Assembly (NCBI RefSeq): GCF_013870515.1
Contig: NZ_JACBXA010000019.1
Coordinates: 1 to 46,598 of the forward strand
Direction: 5' to 3'
Length of the DNA stretch: 46,598 nt
Origin: Streptomyces albidus (ex Kaewkla and Franco 2022)
GTDB taxonomy: Bacteria; Actinomycetota; Actinomycetes; Streptomycetales; Streptomycetaceae
Each line of letters begins with the position of its first letter. The first letter of the stretch is position 1. The notes under the pieces are model-generated. The model was not told the origin of the DNA, did not search any database, and saw only the letters and a list, made by a program, of their open reading frames with translations. The position numbers were made by a program, and so were the translations under genes. Of this stretch, positions 24,908-33,010 are shown piece after piece.

Positions 24908-25726
24908 TCAGGCAGCCGCGTGCCACGCGTTGACGAGTGAGAGGACAGAAGGGAACCGGTGCTTCGGAGCGACGGCAGTCGCTGTCCTGACGATCTCCAG
25001 TTGCTCAGGCGTCCCGCGCCACTGCCGTTCCTCGTCGCCGGCGTCCAGCAGGAGGCGGAGCGCCCGGCCCAGAGAGAACACGGTCGTGCGGACGTCGATC
25101 ACTGCTCCGCGAACGAACTCCTCCGGCGCCATGTAGCGAGTTGACCCGGGCAGCCGGTCCGCCTCGAGAACGAACGGACCGGCCCGGTACTCGTCCAGAT
25201 CGCACAGCATCATGCGGTGTCCGTCGAAGTCGTACAGCATGCATCCGTCATAGAAGTCGACGGCGACGAATCCTGCCTCCTCCACCGCCAGATGGGCAGC
25301 GAGAACGGATTCCAGCGCCGAATGAATCCGGGCGAGCGGCTGAGCCCTGAACCTCGCCATCGGGCTGCCGGCAGAAGCCCTGCCTCCCCTGTGCGTGCGG
25401 GTCGGGTGGTAGAGAACTTCGCCGCTCATCCATGAGTGGACCAGTACGAGGCCGTCGTCGGCGGTGAAGGAGTGGACCAGGGGCACGATGGCCGAATGCG
25501 AGACGTGCTGGTGAAACGACACCGCTCGGCGCAGGGACGAGATCGCCTCCGGGGTCGAGGCGGTCTTCACGAACCAGCGTTGCCCTGACGCCGTCAGTCC
25601 GTACGAGACGCAGCCAGAATCCTGGTCGTCGAATCTCCGGAACACGGTGCCGAACTGGTCGGGGACCGCGCCGAGTTCCGGTACGTGCGTCACGCCTTCA
25701 AAAGGGTGCGTCGTCATCGTCCGCAT
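24908..25726 (-). CDS. Divergent serine/threonine protein kinase-like protein
   Basis: About 272 residues of a kinase fold: the N-lobe lysine in 'QRWFVKTA', the catalytic-loop position 'GFVAVDFYDGCMLYDFDGH', a DFG-like 'MMLCDLDEYRAGPF', and the activation-segment end 'STRYMAPEEF', then 'TTVFSLGRALRLLLD'. In the catalytic loop the His and Asn of HRDxxxxN are replaced (V-D-F-Y-D-G-C), so it is a divergent kinase, possibly with altered activity. No sensor or transmembrane domain is present. Start choice is uncertain: ATG codons at 25765, 25726 and 25717 are all possible and none has a good ribosome site. Confidence 0.8.
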   Translation of the reverse strand: MRTMTTHPFEGVTHVPELGAVPDQFGTVFRRFDDQDSGCVSYGLTASGQRWFVKTASTPEAISSLRRAVSFHQHVSHSAIVPLVHSFTADDGLVLVHSWMSGEVLYHPTRTHRGGRASAGSPMARFRAQPLARIHSALESVLAAHLAVEEAGFVAVDFYDGCMLYDFDGHRMMLCDLDEYRAGPFVLEADRLPGSTRYMAPEEFVRGAVIDVRTTVFSLGRALRLLLDAGDEERQWRGTPEQLEIVRTATAVAPKHRFPSVLSLVNAWHAAA

Positions 25727-25837
25727 GCTGCCACGCCTGGGCTGGACGACATGCGTTTCGAGCACGGGAGGGCACGTGTCCCCTGGATCCGGTGACTTGG
25801 GAGCTCGGTTGTCGCGGTCTCGACGCGAGCGTGGGGT

Positions 25838-26098
25838 TCAGCGCCCGCCCAGCTCCCGGGAGCCGGATCGGTTCTGCCGCGCCCGCGCCGCACGACGTTT
25901 GGACCTGCTGACGCTGACGGCCAGCCAGACGCACAGCAAGCCGCCGGCGAGCCCTTCGAGACCGTTGAAGGTCGCATCGTTCGCCACGACCCAGTCCCCC
26001 CGGACACACCCGTAGATGCCCAGAGCGATGAGAACGACGCCCACAGCGGTCAGAAAGCGCGGCTTCGCGATCGTCTCGAAGTCATCGTCGGATGTCAT
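25838..26098 (-). CDS. Small two-helix membrane protein
   Basis: An 86-residue protein with an acidic N-terminus ('TSDDDFETIAKPRF'), two hydrophobic helices ('LTAVGVVLIALGIYGCV' and 'GLAGGLLCVWLAVSVS') and a strongly basic tail ('RSKRRAARARQNRSGSRE'). It has the feel of a real small membrane protein. I do not recognise the family. The frame is open upstream, but that part overlaps the next gene and looks non-coding. Confidence 0.65.
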   Translation of the reverse strand: MTSDDDFETIAKPRFLTAVGVVLIALGIYGCVRGDWVVANDATFNGLEGLAGGLLCVWLAVSVSRSKRRAARARQNRSGSRELGGR

Positions 26099-26207
26099 GT
26101 CGGCATCCTGCCAACTCCCGTGGGGCGGAGCCGGCGCTTGCCGAACTCTGCGTCGATCGGCGGCCGGTGGGCCGGGACTCGGGTTTCGTCGTGGACGCCG
26201 TACATGA

Positions 26208-26251
26208 GCCGTGGGCCGCAGCTTCCCGATTCCGGGAACGCGGCCCACGGC
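26208..26251 (-). terminator. Hairpin terminator after the DUF4190-like membrane protein
   Basis: Perfect 12-bp arms GCCGTGGGCCGC (26208-26219) and GCGGCCCACGGC (26240-26251) enclose a second hairpin, TTCCCG-ATTC-CGGGAA. It lies 33 bp past the stop of the minus-strand gene ending at 26284. Confidence 0.8.
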
Positions 26252-26283
26252 CGTCTCTGCCTCTCCAGCCCGAGGGTGACGGG

Positions 26284-26670
26284 TCAGAGGAAAAGGATGA
26301 TCACCATCCAGACCCCGATGGCCAGCCCGAGGCCGGACAGGACCGCACCGGTCACGGCCAGCGGCTTGCCGCGTCGGCGCCCGGTGCAGCCGAGGACCGC
26401 GAGGTAGAGGCCGCCCAGCGCGGAGGGGATTCCGACGTAGTGCCGTTCGGTGAGCGCGTCGATCGGCAGCAGCGGCAGCACGCAGGAGAAGAGCCCGATG
26501 ATCACCGCGGCCACGGCCAGCCCGAACCCCAAGGGAGGGTCCACCGGAGGCGATCCGCCGTGCCCGTCGGATCCGGCCCGGGGCTGTTGCGGATGAGGGT
26601 GCGGGCCTGGGGCCGCCGGGTCGGGCTGCGGGGCCGTCGCGTTCGGTTCGGGTGGCGGGCCGTAGCTCAT
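26284..26670 (-). CDS. Pro-rich, DUF4190-like small membrane protein
   Basis: A 128-residue protein with a cytoplasmic Pro/Gly/His-rich N-terminus ('PPPEPNATAPQPDPAAPGP') and three hydrophobic helices ('GFGLAVAAVIIGLFSCVLPLLP', 'IPSALGGLYLAVLGC' and 'LAVTGAVLSGLGLAIGVWMVIILFL'). The layout resembles DUF4190-type proteins, which is a guess from architecture. GGAG lies 5 nt before the ATG at 26670. No function is known. The strong terminator follows, so it is probably transcribed alone. Confidence 0.75.
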   Translation of the reverse strand: MSYGPPPEPNATAPQPDPAAPGPHPHPQQPRAGSDGHGGSPPVDPPLGFGLAVAAVIIGLFSCVLPLLPIDALTERHYVGIPSALGGLYLAVLGCTGRRRGKPLAVTGAVLSGLGLAIGVWMVIILFL

Positions 26671-27124
26671 GAGGACTCCTCGCTGGCGGAACTGCTTCGT
26701 TGATCACACGCATGCCGGGCGGCATTCGAGCCGCCGATGTCGCAGGCGTGGAGGGGGCGTCGGGCGCCTGGGGAAGACGCCGGAAAATGTATCCGCATGT
26801 TCTTCGGAGTGCGCCCGAACTGCGCCCAGGGCCCGTGGAATCGCAACATCTCGGATGCCCGGTCAGCCACGATGCGGCAAACATGTCCTGCGCCATCAGG
26901 GCCAACAGCGTGTTCTGCCTTGGCCGTCGGCAAGGCGACTCCGGTGCTGTCGGCGCTCCTCACACCCCTCACCGATGCGCTCACCAGGAATGTAGCCGCT
27001 TTGTATGCCGGTCCCCTTGAATCACTCGGTGATCCGACGGCAAGCGGAGATTCACGCAGCGGCCTCGCGTCCGGCCACTCGGTCTGCCGCTTCGCCGCAA
27101 CATTCCGACCTGGAGGAGTTCTGA
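26671..27124. other. No recognisable gene
   Basis: About 450 bp between the divergent small membrane protein and the secreted EEP-family gene. It should hold both promoters. No open frame here has a ribosome site or recognisable motif. Confidence 0.5.
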
Positions 27125-27901
27125 ATGAGACCACGTGTGAAGGTGCTTGTCGGCGCGGTGGCGACCTTGGTGGCCTCCGGAATCACCTTTTCCACCATGT
27201 CTGCCAGCGCGGCGTCGGAGCCGGCGGCCGCCGGCGACCGGCCCGCCGCGACGGCCGGCGTCAAGATGAGGGTCGGCACTCACAACGTGTGGCGGGGCAA
27301 GGCCGCGTTCAAGCCGATCGGCGACGTGATCGGCTGGCAGGAGATGAACTCCCCGGCCGACCGGAAGAGGTTGCGGAACGAACTCACCGAGTACGACCAC
27401 TTCTTTCCCAAGGAGGGCCCGGCGCGAGCGGTGCCGATCTCCTGGCGGAAGGACACGTTCAAGCTCGTCCAGGCCGACGCCGTGCTGACCCACAAAGGTG
27501 AGGCGGGTGTGACGCCGCATCGCTACGTCAACTGGGCCCTCCTGGAGCACCGGGCGAAGAAGCAGCGGTTCATCATGGTCAACACGCACTTCATCTCCGG
27601 CGCCTGGAGCGGTCACCCGGAACGGCAGGGACGCTGGCTCAAGCACGCGGGCAAGCTCCGCAAGGTGATCGGGGACCAGCACGGCAAGCATCCCCAGCTG
27701 CCGATCTTCGTGGTCGGCGACTTCAACCGGCCGCGCGCGCTGAGCCTGCCGAGCACCGTCGAATACGTCCGCGTCAAGGGCGTCAAGGGCACGCCGATCG
27801 ACCAGGCCTACGCCACCCGGGCGGTGCGGAACACCCTGGTCGAACGCCTGAAGCGCTTCGGCTCCGACCACTTCGCCTACCGATTCACCGCAACGTTCTG
27901 A
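27125..27901 (+). CDS. Secreted endonuclease/exonuclease/phosphatase (EEP) family hydrolase
   Basis: A 258-residue protein with a Sec signal peptide (basic start, hydrophobic 'VLVGAVATLVASGITFSTMS', then 'ASAAS'; cleavage near residue 30). The EEP catalytic set is complete: Asn54 in 'GTHNVW', Glu73 in 'WQEM', His155 in 'VNTHF', Asp199/Asn201 in 'VGDFNRP' and Asp248-His249 in 'GSDHFAYRF'. These metal-dependent enzymes cleave phosphodiester or phosphomonoester bonds; the target could be extracellular DNA or a phospho-compound. GGAGGAG lies 7 nt before the ATG at 27125. It stands alone. Confidence 0.87.
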   Translation: MRPRVKVLVGAVATLVASGITFSTMSASAASEPAAAGDRPAATAGVKMRVGTHNVWRGKAAFKPIGDVIGWQEMNSPADRKRLRNELTEYDHFFPKEGPARAVPISWRKDTFKLVQADAVLTHKGEAGVTPHRYVNWALLEHRAKKQRFIMVNTHFISGAWSGHPERQGRWLKHAGKLRKVIGDQHGKHPQLPIFVVGDFNRPRALSLPSTVEYVRVKGVKGTPIDQAYATRAVRNTLVERLKRFGSDHFAYRFTATF

Positions 27902-27974
27902 CCGGCGGGGGCGAAGACGATCCTCTTGGGGACGGAACTCCGGGCGTACGCGGGTCAGTTCCCCGCGCAGGCCC

Positions 27975-28211
27975 TCACGGCAGCCGACGATCATCCTCAG
28001 CCGGAGGGACGAGCCGGAGAAGGGGAAGTCCCGGCTGCACATCGACGTCAACGCCACCGACCGAGATCAGGACGCCGAGCTCGAACGCCTTCTGAAGCTC
28101 GGTGCGCGCACGGCCGACATCGGCCAGACCGGGGAGGCGCAGTGGCATGTCCTGACGGACCCCGAAAGCAATGAGTTCTGTCTGCTCAAGGCCCGTCTCA
28201 ACCCACTCTGA
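27975..28211 (+). pseudogene. 5'-truncated VOC (glyoxalase-like) gene fragment
   Basis: The frame ending at TGA 28209-28211 reads 'QPTIILSRRDEPEKGKSRLHIDV', then 'ELERLLKLGARTADIGQ' and 'WHVLTDPESNEFCLLKARL', the C-terminal half of a Glyoxalase_6-type VOC domain (compare the family pattern RLHLDL...E..RL..LGA...D.G.....W.VL.DPEGNEFC). No N-terminal half, start codon or ribosome site is visible upstream; the sequence degenerates before about 27975. An intact but distinct VOC gene is nearby at 28645-29019 on the other strand. Confidence 0.7.
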
Positions 28212-28221
28212 CGCTCATCGG

Positions 28222-28569
28222 TCACCCCTCGCCGCCAGGTGCCCGGTCGGCGGGGGCCGTCTTGCGGTGGGCCTCGTCCTCGACGAGCCAGGAGAGCAGC
28301 GAGGCCACCGTCAGGCCGGATTCGGCCGGGTGGCGCAGCACCTTGCTGGGCTCGATCTGGTACGTGTTGGCGCGGCCTTCGCGGGTGTGGGACAGATAGC
28401 CGTCCTGCTCCAGGTCGAAAATGATCTTCTGGACGGCACGCTCGGTGAGCCGGCAGTATGCGGCGATGTCGCGGATGCGGGCGTGGTGGTCATCGGCGAT
28501 GGCTGCCAGCACCCGTGCGTGGTTGGTCAGAAACGTCCATCCGCTGTGCGGTTCGGGCACTCCGTGCAT
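28222..28569 (-). CDS. MarR-like winged-helix regulator
   Basis: A protein of 115 residues with a winged helix: 'TNHARVLAAIADDHHARIRDIAAYCRLTERAVQKIIFDLEQDGYLSHTREGRANTYQIE' (recognition helix 'TERAVQKIIFDLEQ', wing 'HTREGRANTYQ'). It belongs with the small single-domain regulators found widely in Streptomyces. The ATG at 28569 begins the conserved region; a start at 28602 is possible. Targets are unknown. Its end lies 11 nt from the end of the convergent VOC fragment. Confidence 0.82.
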   Translation of the reverse strand: MHGVPEPHSGWTFLTNHARVLAAIADDHHARIRDIAAYCRLTERAVQKIIFDLEQDGYLSHTREGRANTYQIEPSKVLRHPAESGLTVASLLSWLVEDEAHRKTAPADRAPGGEG

Positions 28570-28644
28570 GATCCAGACTCTACCGGCCCAGCATTCAGGC
28601 ACCAGGTAACACGTATTGCGGTTCGTGGATACGGCGGGTCTGAA

Positions 28645-29019
28645 TCAGGGCCACACGGTGGCGTGTTCGTGGAAGTCGGGGCTTTGCACCGGCACCACGC
28701 AGAACACGAGCCCCGTCGGGTCTCGAAGCTGTACGCAGCCGTCGTGCTCGCTCAGCCGTGTGGCGCCGAGGGCCTCGATACGAGCCACCTCGGCTGCCGT
28801 GTCGTCGGTCTCCACGTCGAGGTGGATGCGCGGGGGCCCTTCGTCGAGTCGCTGGTGCGCGAGCACCTGTCCGTTCCCGAGCGGGGCGAGGACCGTGAAC
28901 GGCGTCCCGGGCTCCGGCTGCGGTTCCCGCCCGAGTACCGCCCCCCAGAAGGCGACCCCGGCTTCCGCGACATCAGGGGGAGAGTCGATCAGGACGACCT
29001 GCAAGCGGCTTCGGTGCAT
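28645..29019 (-). CDS. VOC family (glyoxalase-like) protein
   Basis: A 124-residue single VOC domain of two beta-alpha-beta-beta-beta units: 'RLQVVLIDSPPDVAEAGVAFWGAVLG' and 'PPRIHLDVETDDTAAEVARIEALGATRL', ending in 'VQLRDPTGLVFCVVPVQ'. Such proteins are metal-dependent isomerases, dioxygenases or binding and resistance proteins; the substrate cannot be told. The MarR-like gene lies downstream on the same strand after 75 bp. Confidence 0.88.
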   Translation of the reverse strand: MHRSRLQVVLIDSPPDVAEAGVAFWGAVLGREPQPEPGTPFTVLAPLGNGQVLAHQRLDEGPPRIHLDVETDDTAAEVARIEALGATRLSEHDGCVQLRDPTGLVFCVVPVQSPDFHEHATVWP

Positions 29020-29137
29020 GAACCGATCGTCGCACCCGGACGCAGTCGCCGGTTGGAGTCCGAGCAGAGCCGGAAGCGGACGCCGGTCTCGGCAGTCACG
29101 CCCCAGCGCTCTTGACGCGCCCCGACACCGAGCAGGG

Positions 29138-29869
29138 TCACGACGCCGGCCTGACCGCGACGAAGACGAGCTCCCTGCCCGGCCGGTCCGGTGCGTCGCG
29201 CACGTCCTTCAGGAGGAACCCCCGCGCGACGAGGTCGGCCTCGACCTCTGCGCGCTCGCGGAAGCGCAGCGTCGATTCCGAAGTCAGCACCTCTCCGTCC
29301 GCGGTGAAAACGAACGTCCAGCGGAATGTCACCAGCGGCCCACCGGCCTCGACCAGGTCGACCCAGCTCTCGACCGCGCCGGTACCGGGAATCTCCGTAA
29401 CGCGGAACGACGCCTGTCGGTTCCACGCGTCCCACGCACGCCTCGCCGGGTCCCGGGTCTCGAACACCAGGTGCCCGCCCGGCCGAAGCGCGTCGTGGGA
29501 ACCCCGCAGGGTCTTGTGCCATTCCTGGGCGTCGACGACGGCTTGAGCAACGTTCGCCGTCATGGTCGCGAGGTCGACCTGCAGCGGTGGAAGGGCCGAC
29601 GCATCACCGCGGATCCAGCGCACCCGCTCGCTGCCGTGCTTGGCCCTTGCCACGTCGACGGAGGCCCGGGCCGGGTCGACGCCGACGACGTCGATCCCGC
29701 GATCGGCCAGGAGGAGCGCGAAGGTGCCCGTGCCGCAGCCGACGTCCAGCACCCGGCGCGCGTTGCACTCCTGCGCGATGCCGAGGTACGGATCCAGGTC
29801 GCTGCGATCGGGATGGAGCGAGTCGTGGATCGCGGCCAGGCGCGGGTGTCCGAACTCCTCGTCAGCCAT
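29138..29869 (-). CDS. SAM-dependent methyltransferase, class I
   Basis: A 243-residue protein with the Rossmann SAM-binding motif 'RRVLDVGCGTGTFALLLADRG' (in part), acidic motif II 'VVGVDPARASVD', and 'LRPGGHLVFETRDP' after the fourth strand. The C-terminal region 'VTFRWTFVFTADGEVLTSESTLRFR' is typical of small-molecule methyltransferases in this group. The substrate is unknown. It precedes the VOC gene on the same strand (118-bp gap). Confidence 0.9.
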   Translation of the reverse strand: MADEEFGHPRLAAIHDSLHPDRSDLDPYLGIAQECNARRVLDVGCGTGTFALLLADRGIDVVGVDPARASVDVARAKHGSERVRWIRGDASALPPLQVDLATMTANVAQAVVDAQEWHKTLRGSHDALRPGGHLVFETRDPARRAWDAWNRQASFRVTEIPGTGAVESWVDLVEAGGPLVTFRWTFVFTADGEVLTSESTLRFRERAEVEADLVARGFLLKDVRDAPDRPGRELVFVAVRPAS

Positions 29870-30084
29870 ACGAGCGAAGGTATCGGGGACCTCTGCCGGC
29901 GGGCTCCTCGGTTTCCGGGCGATCGATTCTGTCCGCGCCGCGGTGGTGAGGCTGTGGCCGGCTGCGCCCGCCCGTCGTGGGGCGGCTCCCGGAAGTGGGT
30001 GCCCCCTGAGTCGCCTTCGGGGAGGATCAGGGCAGAAACATCCGAACTTCGTTCAGCCCAAGTGGAATTCGGAGCTGTCACCTC

Positions 30085-30654
30085 ATGGACCCCGTTGTCA
30101 CCGAACGGCTCGTACTGCGCTCGTTCACGGAAGACGATTTCGACGACCTCTACGACATCCAACGTCGGCCCGACGTGACCCGGTACCTGCTGTGGGACGC
30201 GCGTACCCCGGAGGAGACCCGGGCCGCTCTCACCAAGCGCATCCGCGAGACCCGCTTCGTCGACGAGGGGGACAACCTCGCAGTCGCGGTGGAACTGCGT
30301 GAATCAGGTCGCGTCATCGGGGACTTCAACCTTCACTGGCTCAGTGAGGAGTTGGGCCGGGCGGAGATCGGGTTCGTCACGAACCCCGCGTACTCCGGCC
30401 GTGGTTACGCCACCGAGGCGGGCGCGCAGCTGCTCCGGCTGGCCTTCGAGGTGTACGGGTTCCATCGCGTCATCGGCCTCTGCAACGGACGGAACATCTC
30501 GTCGCAGCGGCTGATGGAACGGCTGGGGATGCGCCGCGAAGCCTTCTTCGTCCAGGGCGAGATGCTCAAGGGCGAGCGGGCCGACCTGGCCGTGTACGCG
30601 ATGCTCGCCGACGAACGCGATGCGGGGGCCGGGCACGCGCCGAAGGGCCCGTAG
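30085..30654 (+). CDS. GNAT family N-acetyltransferase (RimJ/RimL-like)
   Basis: A 189-residue protein. 'VVTERLVLRSFTEDDFDDLYDIQ' is the usual start of RimJ/RimL-type acetyltransferases; the acetyl-CoA loop is 'NPAYSGRGYATEAGAQLLRLAF' in the Q/RxxGxG/A region, and 'NGRNISSQRLMERLGMRREAFF' is the conserved C-terminal motif. The acceptor may be a protein N-terminus or a small molecule. It is convergent with the Nramp-like gene, with a terminator between. Confidence 0.92.
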   Translation: MDPVVTERLVLRSFTEDDFDDLYDIQRRPDVTRYLLWDARTPEETRAALTKRIRETRFVDEGDNLAVAVELRESGRVIGDFNLHWLSEELGRAEIGFVTNPAYSGRGYATEAGAQLLRLAFEVYGFHRVIGLCNGRNISSQRLMERLGMRREAFFVQGEMLKGERADLAVYAMLADERDAGAGHAPKGP

Positions 30655-30665
30655 GCCCGGCAGTT

Positions 30666-30708
30666 CCGTCCCCCGCCGGCCATGGTGCGTGCGGCCGGCA
30701 GGGGACGG
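30666..30708. terminator. Bidirectional hairpin terminator
   Basis: CCGTCCCC (30666-30673) pairs with GGGGACGG (30701-30708) and GCCGGCC (30675-30681) with GGCCGGC (30693-30699), broken by one mismatch. It sits between the convergent acetyltransferase and transporter genes. Confidence 0.8.
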
Positions 30709-30717
30709 AGAGGGGCG

Positions 30718-32199
30718 TCAGCCGAAGACGTCGAGGATCTGCTGCCTCACCGTCAGGACGGACAGGACACCGAAGAGGACGACGACCCAGATGAGTGCGG
30801 CGACCCGGTATCCCCGCACCTTGATCTCGGCGGGGAGCGCCTTGCGGTTCATGAAGAGCAGCAGCCCTCCGTAGACGAACATCATCAGTCCGGCCACACA
30901 GGCGGAGATCACCAGCAGCACCAGCGGCTGGTCGATCCCGACGAGCAGGATGACCATGCCGATGACCACGAGGCCCCACACGAGCCAGAAGTACACCCGG
31001 CTCTCGGAGTGCCGGGAGCCGCGCATGTACGTCGACTTGAGGACGTCGGCCGCGAGCCTGCTCGTGTAGTCGACGATTCCCACCGCCGCGCTGAACAGCG
31101 CGAACGAGCCGATCAGCCAGAACAGTACGCCGAACCAGCTGCCGATCTGCGCCTTGAGCGCCTCGCCCTCGTCCTGCAGGAAGCTCACGTCGTTGGCGAG
31201 ACCCGAGGACCCGAAGAGTGTGGAGTGCGCGAGGAGCGAGGAGAGCACGATGGTCAGGACGGTGACCAGGACGAAGGTCAGGGCCTGCTCGGTGTTGGCG
31301 AACCGCCACCAGCGCTTCCAGCGCGCCATGTTCTCCGCGTTCGGGACGAAGACGTACCCGGAGGTGGCCTGCGTGCTGGTTTCCTCCACGGCTGCGGTCA
31401 GGTCCTCCTTGCCGGTGACGGGGCTGACCAGCCGGGGCACGTAGTGGCCCATGCCGAAGCCCTTGTCCCGGATCCAGTTGCTCTGGCACAGGTTCTGCCC
31501 GCCGCCCGCTCCGGCATACGCGAGCGCTCCCATGAGCACGGCGATGCCGAGCTCGCTGGGGAACTCGCCCACGTGGGTCACGCCTTGGGGCAGGTCGGCC
31601 CAACTGGACGCCTTCACGGCGAAGATCACTGCCAGCGCGAAGAACCCGCCGATGACCGCGACCTTCAGGAACAGCAGCCGTTCCAGCGCCGTGTAGACGA
31701 CGGGGGCCAGCGTGAGGATCGCACCGATGCACGGCAGCAGGACGAGCGCGATGAAGGTGGGATTGCCGCCGAAGACGTAGGAGGCCATGGTGGCGGAACT
31801 GGTCACCCAGCCCGGCCAGAGGTTCGCCGCGTACGTCAGGACGACCATCACCGCGCCCCAGTGGCGCCAGTAGCGGTTGAAGCCGGTCACGGCGGTCTCG
31901 CCCGTGGCGAGCGTGTAGCGCTCGATCTCCATGTTGAGGAACCACTGCGTGACGACGCCGACGACGGCGCCCCACAGGAAGACGAGTCCGGCCTGGGAGG
32001 CGATGTAGGGCCAGAGGATGAACTCGCCCGAGGCGAGACCCACGCCGGCGCCGACTATGCCCGGGCCGATGATCTTCCATGTCTGCCTGGGCGGGGGTGG
32101 CAGCTCACGCACCTGGGGTGGTGGCAGATTGCGGGTGTTCAACGGGAAGGGGCCGTCGGCGGGGCGGCCTGTGCCGCTTCGGTCGTCCGTGTGCGTCAT
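30718..32199 (-). CDS. Nramp-like transporter lacking canonical metal motifs
   Basis: This is a 493-residue protein with about eleven or twelve transmembrane helices and Nramp-family features. The cytoplasmic N-terminus is Pro-rich ('PPPQVRELPPPPRQTW'). The first helix has 'GPGIVGAGVGLASGEFILWPY' (in part) where true Nramp metal transporters have DPGN, and the later helix has 'AYAGAGGGQNLCQSNWIRD' in place of the MPH region. Both metal-binding motifs are therefore absent and the substrate is probably not a divalent metal ion. The ATG at 32199 has GAGAGG 9 nt upstream. The divergent FadR-type regulator and the palindrome at 32256-32270 suggest induction by a metabolite. Confidence 0.85.
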   Translation of the reverse strand: MTHTDDRSGTGRPADGPFPLNTRNLPPPQVRELPPPPRQTWKIIGPGIVGAGVGLASGEFILWPYIASQAGLVFLWGAVVGVVTQWFLNMEIERYTLATGETAVTGFNRYWRHWGAVMVVLTYAANLWPGWVTSSATMASYVFGGNPTFIALVLLPCIGAILTLAPVVYTALERLLFLKVAVIGGFFALAVIFAVKASSWADLPQGVTHVGEFPSELGIAVLMGALAYAGAGGGQNLCQSNWIRDKGFGMGHYVPRLVSPVTGKEDLTAAVEETSTQATSGYVFVPNAENMARWKRWWRFANTEQALTFVLVTVLTIVLSSLLAHSTLFGSSGLANDVSFLQDEGEALKAQIGSWFGVLFWLIGSFALFSAAVGIVDYTSRLAADVLKSTYMRGSRHSESRVYFWLVWGLVVIGMVILLVGIDQPLVLLVISACVAGLMMFVYGGLLLFMNRKALPAEIKVRGYRVAALIWVVVLFGVLSVLTVRQQILDVFG

Positions 32200-32255
32200 C
32201 GGGGAACGCCTCTCTTCGGCCGGGGGTGGCGCGGACGGGCACGTAATATCGCGGT

Positions 32256-32270
32256 AATCATCAAATGATT
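32256..32270. promoter_or_regulatory. Candidate FadR-type operator between transporter and regulator
   Basis: AATCAT-CAA-ATGATT is a perfect palindrome with 6-bp arms, an unusually AT-rich patch in this genome. It lies 57 bp before the transporter start and 2 bp before the annotated regulator start, fitting an operator that controls both divergent genes. Confidence 0.65.
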
Positions 32271-32272
32271 CG

Positions 32273-33010
32273 ATGAGTGCGTCCAGGGGGTGGACAAAGA
32301 TCGTGGAGCCGTACCGGACGATGCACCAGCGGGTCGTGGACGAACTCGGCCGGCGCATCGTGAACGGTCTGGTGGAGCCGGACCGGCCGCTGCCCGTGGA
32401 GGACACGCTCGCCGCCGAGCTCGGTGTCAGCCGGGGGGCGCTGCGCGAGGCCGTGAAGGCGCTGGCGGCAAAGGGGATGCTGCTGACCCGCCCCCGCACC
32501 GGCACGCGCGTGCTGCCGCGAGAGCAGTGGAACCACCTGGACCGCGACGTGCTGCGCTGGCAACAGACGAGTGACCCCAGGCGGTTACTGCGCGACATCG
32601 GCGAACTGCGCAGGGCCGTCGAGCCCGAGGCCGCCCGGCTGGCGGCCGGGCGGGCGGGACCCGGCCACACCCGGGCGATGTTCGAGGCTCTGGCGGCGAT
32701 GGAGTCCGCCGCGTCCCGGCCGGAGCTCGACGAGTACGTCGAGGCCGACATCGCCTTTCACCGAGCGCTCCTCGACGCGAGCGGCAACCGGCTCTTCGGC
32801 TCGCTGGGCCGCGCGCTCGATGTGGCGCTGGAGCACAGCTTCGCCGTGAGCTCGCAGACGCCGGGAGCGGTCGAAGCCTCGCTTCCGCCCCATCGCGCCC
32901 TCGCGGAGGCCGTGGAATACGGTCGGTCCGCGGAGGCTTCGGCGGCCATCCTGGCGATCATCGAATCCGCCGAGCAGGAGATCGCCCGCTCGATGGCCTT
33001 CCCGGCGTGA
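32273..33010 (+). CDS. FadR/FCD-type GntR regulator
   Basis: A 245-residue protein with an N-terminal GntR winged helix ('LPVEDTLAAELGVSRGALREAVKALAAKGMLLTRPRTGTRV') and an all-helical FCD effector domain ('LRRAVEPEAARLAAGRAG', 'YVEADIAFHRALLDASGN', 'HRALAEAVEYGRSAEA'); the D..FH...H pattern usually binds a metal and a carboxylate ligand. The ATG at 32273 has no ribosome site and nearly touches the palindrome; GTG 32303, in the same frame, is an alternative start. It probably represses the divergent Nramp-like transporter. Confidence 0.9.
   Translation: MSASRGWTKIVEPYRTMHQRVVDELGRRIVNGLVEPDRPLPVEDTLAAELGVSRGALREAVKALAAKGMLLTRPRTGTRVLPREQWNHLDRDVLRWQQTSDPRRLLRDIGELRRAVEPEAARLAAGRAGPGHTRAMFEALAAMESAASRPELDEYVEADIAFHRALLDASGNRLFGSLGRALDVALEHSFAVSSQTPGAVEASLPPHRALAEAVEYGRSAEASAAILAIIESAEQEIARSMAFPA

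Noticed and set aside
30718..32751. 677-residue form of the Nramp-like protein starting at 32751
   Set aside because: The extra N-terminal part runs antisense through the divergent FCD regulator and its operator; the ATG at 32199 has a ribosome site and begins the family-like sequence.
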